A stretch of DNA of 63,128 nucleotides from Pseudomonas sp. GM21 (GTDB lineage: Bacteria; Pseudomonadota; Gammaproteobacteria; Pseudomonadales; Pseudomonadaceae), in assembly GCF_000282215.1 (NCBI RefSeq), contig NZ_AKJS01000086.1, positions 1 through 63,128 on the forward strand, in the 5' to 3' direction. Made by a program: the position numbers and the translations under genes. This document shows, piece by piece, positions 59,690 to 63,128 of this stretch; position 1 is the first letter of the stretch; every line of letters begins with the position of its first letter. The notes under the pieces were generated by a model, which saw only the letters and a program-made list of their open reading frames with translations, was not told where the DNA came from and searched no databases.

Positions 59690-59895
59690 CGATCGGGTTT
59701 AGTCGCCCGGTGTTTGTACGATGTGCATTAGCGTCATCCAGTCGGGTTTTCCCTATCCCCCGCACTTGATGGTGGCTGTTCGCAGGGCGCTCTCGGGCGC
59801 GCCGGTTCTCGTACTCACCGGTCGACTAACCTGCTTACAGCCGCCACCCCTCGTTTAGTCGCAAGGTCGTGGCAGCCCCAATCGAGTACGAAAAT
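59690..59895 (+). ncRNA. Candidate structured leader RNA of the DUF6124-type gene
   Basis: The sequence can fold into a compact structure: GGTGGCTGT (59771-59779) pairs with ACAGCCGCC (59837-59845), enclosing GGCGC/GCGCC (59786-59790 with 59799-59803) and CCGGT/ACCGG (59802-59806 with 59817-59821; these two compete for two bases). GTTTAGTCGC occurs twice, at 59697-59706 and 59853-59862. I recall similar leaders before other genes of this family in Pseudomonas, which suggests a cis-acting RNA; the ligand or partner is unknown. Confidence 0.5.
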
Positions 59896-60267
59896 ATGTT
59901 CAAAGCCACACCCAACCCCCCCGAAACCGACCCGGTTTCTCCCTACGCCACCTTCGATTCAAGAAAGCTCCACGCCGCCGCCGACAAGGCGCTCGACCAT
60001 TACCTCAAACCCGACGTCGACTCCCTTCGCACTTCCCAGGACCGCGCCATGAAAATGTTCACCGTTGTCCCGGATGCCAACCCCGAAGCCCTGACCATCC
60101 AGACCTACGAAACCTTTTCGTCGGTCAGCATTCTGCTGCTCGACCTGGCCGAAAGCCTGGAGGACAGGCCACGGCATCTGGCGATGGCGATTTATCAGAT
60201 GAGTGAGTTGGGGTTGATGCTGGTGGAGCGGTCGCTGGATAACGAGCGGGCGATCAAGACGGCCTAG
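59896..60267 (+). CDS. DUF6124 (DUF3077-like) family protein
   Basis: Protein of 123 aa, starting MFKATPNPPETDPVSPYATF, the typical opening of a Pseudomonas-specific family usually present in several copies per genome. The second half is helical (VSILLLDLAESLEDRPRHLAMAIYQMSELGLMLVERSLDN). The chosen ATG (59896-59898) is the family start; an in-frame ATG nine codons earlier lies inside the leader. No function is known. It is divergent from the Tc-like unit. Confidence 0.85.
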   Translation: MFKATPNPPETDPVSPYATFDSRKLHAAADKALDHYLKPDVDSLRTSQDRAMKMFTVVPDANPEALTIQTYETFSSVSILLLDLAESLEDRPRHLAMAIYQMSELGLMLVERSLDNERAIKTA

Positions 60268-60305
60268 CGTTTAGCCTTTGAATCGTTGTTGTCAGAGCTG
60301 ACGCC

Positions 60306-60397
60306 ATCGCGAGCAGGCTCGCTCCAACAGGGGACTTTCGGTGACCACAATTTTTGTGAACACCCGATACCCATGTGGGAGCGAGCCTGCTCGCGAT
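60306..60397. repeat. REPIN (paired REP sequences)
   Basis: ATCGCGAGCAGGCTCGCTCC (60306-60325) and its near-perfect complement ending at 60397 are inverted REPs separated by about 44 bases; the spacer has its own small stem (CACAATTTTTGTG). It lies between the DUF6124 and PilZ genes. A half copy is at the right edge of the window. Confidence 0.92.
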
Positions 60398-60422
60398 AGC
60401 AATAGTGAGAGCGCCGCTAAAC

Positions 60423-60782
60423 TCAGGCAGACGCAGGCAACGGCTGAAAACTGAAGTACTGCCTCAACGCCTCCACCAATTGCCGATACTCCGGTGGAGC
60501 CCGTTGCAGGTAGAACCCGGCGTCGTAGTGCTGCGGCGTTTCGTCTTCATGGCACCACAGGCAACGCGCCGTCAGGTCGATGACCTGCTGGCAACCATCA
60601 GTGGAGGGGATTTTCAAACGCAGGTCGAAGTCGACGCCCACCATCATGGGCAACTGGCTGATCAGCATCAGCCCTTCTTCGGACACGTTGCCGAGATAGC
60701 CGATGGGTTTGTCGGTGACGCTGTTGAACACTTTGAGGAAGTACGGCAGCTGATGCCGCGTGATCCGGCGGTTGGTAAACAT
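60423..60782 (-). CDS. PilZ-domain protein
   Basis: Protein of 119 aa beginning MFTNRRITRHQLPYFLKVF. The RxxxR motif (RRITRHQ) and GNVSEEGLMLISQL (a variant of the D/NxSxxG motif) are the two c-di-GMP-binding elements of PilZ domains. The start at ATG 60780-60782 places the RxxxR motif at the N-terminus as in other members; an extension of 39 codons is open but lacks a ribosome binding site. It is probably an effector of c-di-GMP signalling; the partner is unknown. Confidence 0.85.
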   Translation of the reverse strand: MFTNRRITRHQLPYFLKVFNSVTDKPIGYLGNVSEEGLMLISQLPMMVGVDFDLRLKIPSTDGCQQVIDLTARCLWCHEDETPQHYDAGFYLQRAPPEYRQLVEALRQYFSFQPLPASA

Positions 60783-61027
60783 GCGCAAATGGCCCAGCAA
60801 GACCCTTAAGCAGGGCCGCACTAATGCTTCGGAACGGGTCTTCTTCTTGATTGATAGAAGTGAAGGCGCGCTCTCCCCGATCCCGGTGCGACAGTCCATG
60901 TAACCGCTGACGCTGACTCCTGCCGATCACAGGTATGACCTCGGATTCAGAGGCAAGGTTCTAAAACCGATCTCCTGGACTATAGCTCACCACCGCCAGT
61001 GAGCCAGCCATGGCATGACAACGGCAA

Positions 61028-61402
61028 TCAGTAGGACGGCGGGCGCACGGCCGCTGCGCTGCGCAGCGGGTAAAGTCCCTGGCTCTGCAAGGTTTCCAGA
61101 CGCGCGCGGGCACGGTAGGCGTATTCGCTGTGCGGGTACGTCTCGATGATGTACTGGTAAGTCTGCGCCGCATCGATAAACAACATCTGCTTTTCCAGGC
61201 ACTGGCCGCGCATCATCGACACTTCGGGCCACACATAAGGCCGCGCACGGCTGGAGCGCTCGACTTTTGAAAGTTCGAGTATGACCTGCTCGCAATTGCC
61301 ACGATCGTAGGCGCTGTAGGCGAGATTCATATGGTGGTTCATCGACCAACGGGCGCAGCCCGTCACACTGAGGGCAAGGACGGCAATAAGCGCGAATCGC
61401 AT
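61028..61402 (-). CDS. Small lipoprotein with TPR-like helices
   Basis: Protein of 124 aa. A lipoprotein signal peptide (MRFALIAVLALSVTGC) ends in the lipobox SVTGC. The mature part has TPR-like helical pairs (LAYSAYDRGNCEQVILELSK and DAAQTYQYIIETYPHSEYAYRARARL). The ATG at 61400-61402 has AGGAG nine bases upstream. It is divergent from pykA. Function unknown; a scaffold at the outer membrane is plausible. Confidence 0.85.
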   Translation of the reverse strand: MRFALIAVLALSVTGCARWSMNHHMNLAYSAYDRGNCEQVILELSKVERSSRARPYVWPEVSMMRGQCLEKQMLFIDAAQTYQYIIETYPHSEYAYRARARLETLQSQGLYPLRSAAAVRPPSY

Positions 61403-61568
61403 GGGGGGTTCTCCTGTCTTGAGCTCTGTATCGACCCGTTGTGCAAAATCTTCAGGCGGCCTGTAACGATCGTTTAAAGATAAAAGCCAATAAGTAGTGC
61501 AAACGAACAATGACTACACCTAAAGATGATAGTAGCCTCACCCAGCGCTTGAACTCAGGAGTCTTTGC

Positions 61569-63020
61569 ATGTCCGTCCGTCGTACCAAAATCGTCGCTAC
61601 CCTTGGCCCGGCCAGTAACTCGCCGGAAGTTCTCGAACAGCTGATTCTGGCTGGCCTGGACGTCGCCCGCCTGAACTTCTCCCACGGCACCCCCGACGAG
61701 CACAAGGCTCGCGCGAAGCTGGTGCGTGACCTTGCTGCCAAGCACGGCCGCTTCGTCGCCCTGCTGGGTGACCTGCAAGGCCCGAAAATCCGTATCGCCA
61801 AATTCGCCAACAAGAAGATCGAGCTGAAGATCGGTGATCAATTCACCTTCTCCACCAGCCATCCTCTGACCGAAGGCACCCAGCAGGTAGTCGGTATCGA
61901 CTACCCGGACCTCGTCAAGGATTGCGGCGTAGGCGACGAGCTGCTGCTCGACGACGGCCGCGTAGTGATGCGCGTGGATACCGCCACCGCCACCGAACTG
62001 AACTGCACCGTGCTGATCGGCGGCCCGCTGTCTGACCATAAAGGCATCAACCGTCGCGGTGGTGGTTTGACCGCGCCGGCCCTGACCGAGAAAGACAAGG
62101 CCGACATCAAGCTCGCTGCCGAGATGGAAGTCGACTACCTCGCCGTGTCCTTCCCGCGCGATGCGGCCGACATGGAATACGCCCGTCAACTGCGCGACGA
62201 GGCCGGCGGTACTGCCTGGCTGGTGGCGAAGATCGAACGCGCCGAAGCCGTGGCTGACGACGACACCCTCGATGCACTCATCAAAGCGTCCGACGCGGTG
62301 ATGGTGGCTCGTGGTGACCTGGGTGTGGAAATCGGCGACGCTGAGCTGGTGGGCATTCAGAAGAAAATCATTCTGCACGCACGCCGCCACAACAAGGCTG
62401 TGATCGTTGCGACCCAGATGATGGAGTCGATGATCCAGAACCCGATGCCGACCCGTGCCGAAGTGTCCGACGTGGCCAACGCCGTGCTCGACTACACCGA
62501 CGCCGTGATGCTGTCGGCGGAAAGTGCCGCCGGTTTGTACCCGCTGGAAGCCGTGCAGGCGATGGCCCGCATCTGCGTCGGCGCTGAAAAGCACCCGACC
62601 AGCAAGACCTCCAGCCACCGCATCGGCAAGGTCTTCGAAAGCTGCGACCAGAGCATCGCGCTGGCGGCCATGTACACCGCCAACCACTTCCCGGGTGTGA
62701 AGGCGATCATCGCGCTGACCGAAAGTGGTTACACGCCGTTGATCATGTCGCGCATCCGTTCGTCGGTGCCGATCTACGCGTTCTCCCCGCACCGCGAAAC
62801 CCAGGCCCGCGCGGCCATGTTCCGTGGCGTCTACACCGTCCCGTTCGACCCGGCGTCCCTGCCGCCTGAGCAAGTCAGCCAGGCTGCTATCGACGAGTTG
62901 CTCAAACTGGGCGTTGTGGCGAAAGGCGACTGGGTCATCCTGACCAAGGGCGACAGCTACCACACCATCGGCGGCACCAACGGCATGAAAATCCTGCACG
63001 TTGGCGACCCGATGGTCTGA
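61569..63020 (+). CDS. pykA: Pyruvate kinase
   Basis: Glycolytic enzyme of 483 aa converting phosphoenolpyruvate and ADP to pyruvate and ATP. Marks: RRTKIVATLGPASNSPEVLE, RLNFSHGTPDEH, LGDLQGPKIR, catalytic LVAKIERAEAV (Lys and Glu), VMVARGDLGVEIG, and ATQMMESMIQNPMPTRAEVSDV. It is of the PykA (type II) kind by overall similarity. The ribosome binding site AGGAG is seven bases before the ATG, and a terminator follows. Confidence 0.97.
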   Translation: MSVRRTKIVATLGPASNSPEVLEQLILAGLDVARLNFSHGTPDEHKARAKLVRDLAAKHGRFVALLGDLQGPKIRIAKFANKKIELKIGDQFTFSTSHPLTEGTQQVVGIDYPDLVKDCGVGDELLLDDGRVVMRVDTATATELNCTVLIGGPLSDHKGINRRGGGLTAPALTEKDKADIKLAAEMEVDYLAVSFPRDAADMEYARQLRDEAGGTAWLVAKIERAEAVADDDTLDALIKASDAVMVARGDLGVEIGDAELVGIQKKIILHARRHNKAVIVATQMMESMIQNPMPTRAEVSDVANAVLDYTDAVMLSAESAAGLYPLEAVQAMARICVGAEKHPTSKTSSHRIGKVFESCDQSIALAAMYTANHFPGVKAIIALTESGYTPLIMSRIRSSVPIYAFSPHRETQARAAMFRGVYTVPFDPASLPPEQVSQAAIDELLKLGVVAKGDWVILTKGDSYHTIGGTNGMKILHVGDPMV

Positions 63021-63040
63021 GCAATCGGCTGCTGAAAAAC

Positions 63041-63075
63041 AAAAGCCCTGCCATGTGAATGGCGGGGCTTTTTGA
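63041..63075 (+). terminator. Rho-independent terminator after pykA
   Basis: AAAAGCCCTGCCAT and ATGGCGGGGCTTTT pair around a GTGA loop (one wobble) and a T run follows, 20 bases after the pykA stop. Confidence 0.92.
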
Positions 63076-63111
63076 TTTCTTATTCAACAGCTGTGTTGTC
63101 TGTGCAGGCCC

Positions 63112-63128
63112 CATCGCGAGCAGGCTCG
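63112..63128. repeat. REP half, cut by the window edge
   Basis: CATCGCGAGCAGGCTCG matches the left arm of the REPIN at 60306-60397; the rest lies outside the window. Confidence 0.8.

Overview
The window comes from a Pseudomonas chromosome, most likely the P. fluorescens group. Evidence: GC-rich coding DNA, near-exact OprL/Pal, MvaT, OprD and AspRS sequences of the Pseudomonas type, a PctA-type amino-acid chemoreceptor, and many REP/REPIN palindromes of the GTGGGAGC...GCTTGCCCGCGAT kind between genes. No tRNA, rRNA, CRISPR array, complete insertion sequence or prophage was seen.

Layout. 1-4996 (minus strand): ybgC-tolQRAB-pal-cpoB, the trans-envelope Tol-Pal machine; cpoB runs off the left edge. 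5124-10506 (minus): ruvB, ruvA, ruvC (Holliday-junction processing), a YebC regulator, aspS and a small zinc-ribbon gene. 10643-15009: a ribbon-helix-helix protein, a membrane protein with a cold-shock domain, slyX, a HIT protein and an OprD porin. 15150-23611: MscS-type channel, yajQ, panE, an orphan sensor kinase, cobalamin adenosyltransferase, a Nudix-ThiE fusion, a GST and argJ. 23734-30853: secA, dciA, a HerA-like ATPase and a chemoreceptor. 31052-33925: a tightly coupled trio of glycosyltransferase, deacetylase-like protein and lipid-flippase-like membrane protein. 34170-37262: purU, mvaT, sbcB. 37443-44159: a six-gene overlapping operon RDD-SpoIIM-DUF4129-DUF4350-MoxR-DUF58, probably a membrane-associated AAA chaperone system. 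60423-63020: PilZ protein, lipoprotein and pykA.

The accessory part is 44200-59430, four very large genes on the minus strand in the order Ig-repeat protein (1011 aa), TcaA-like protein (1204 aa), TcaB-like protein (1364 aa), Ig-repeat protein (1426 aa). The middle two together make up the A subunit of a Tc (toxin complex) injection toxin, split in two as in the tca loci. The TcaA-like half ends in added Ig-like domains, and the flanking proteins are almost wholly Ig-like, one with a carbohydrate-binding-like N-terminus. The TcB-binding domain is retained, but no TcB or TcC gene lies in the window. This is the best candidate for an undescribed system: an A-subunit translocon with dedicated Ig-like adhesin partners.

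Just upstream of that locus, facing away, is a small DUF6124-type gene preceded by a structured, probably regulatory leader (59690-59895). Other non-coding items of note are a 218-bp palindromic element with IS4-like ends and a 10-bp target duplication, inserted into a REPIN at 22.1-22.3 kb, and a 108-bp nested palindrome at 20.34 kb with a collapsed 28-bp relative at 34.13 kb. Gene order, as I recall P. aeruginosa PAO1, joins three blocks that are far apart there.
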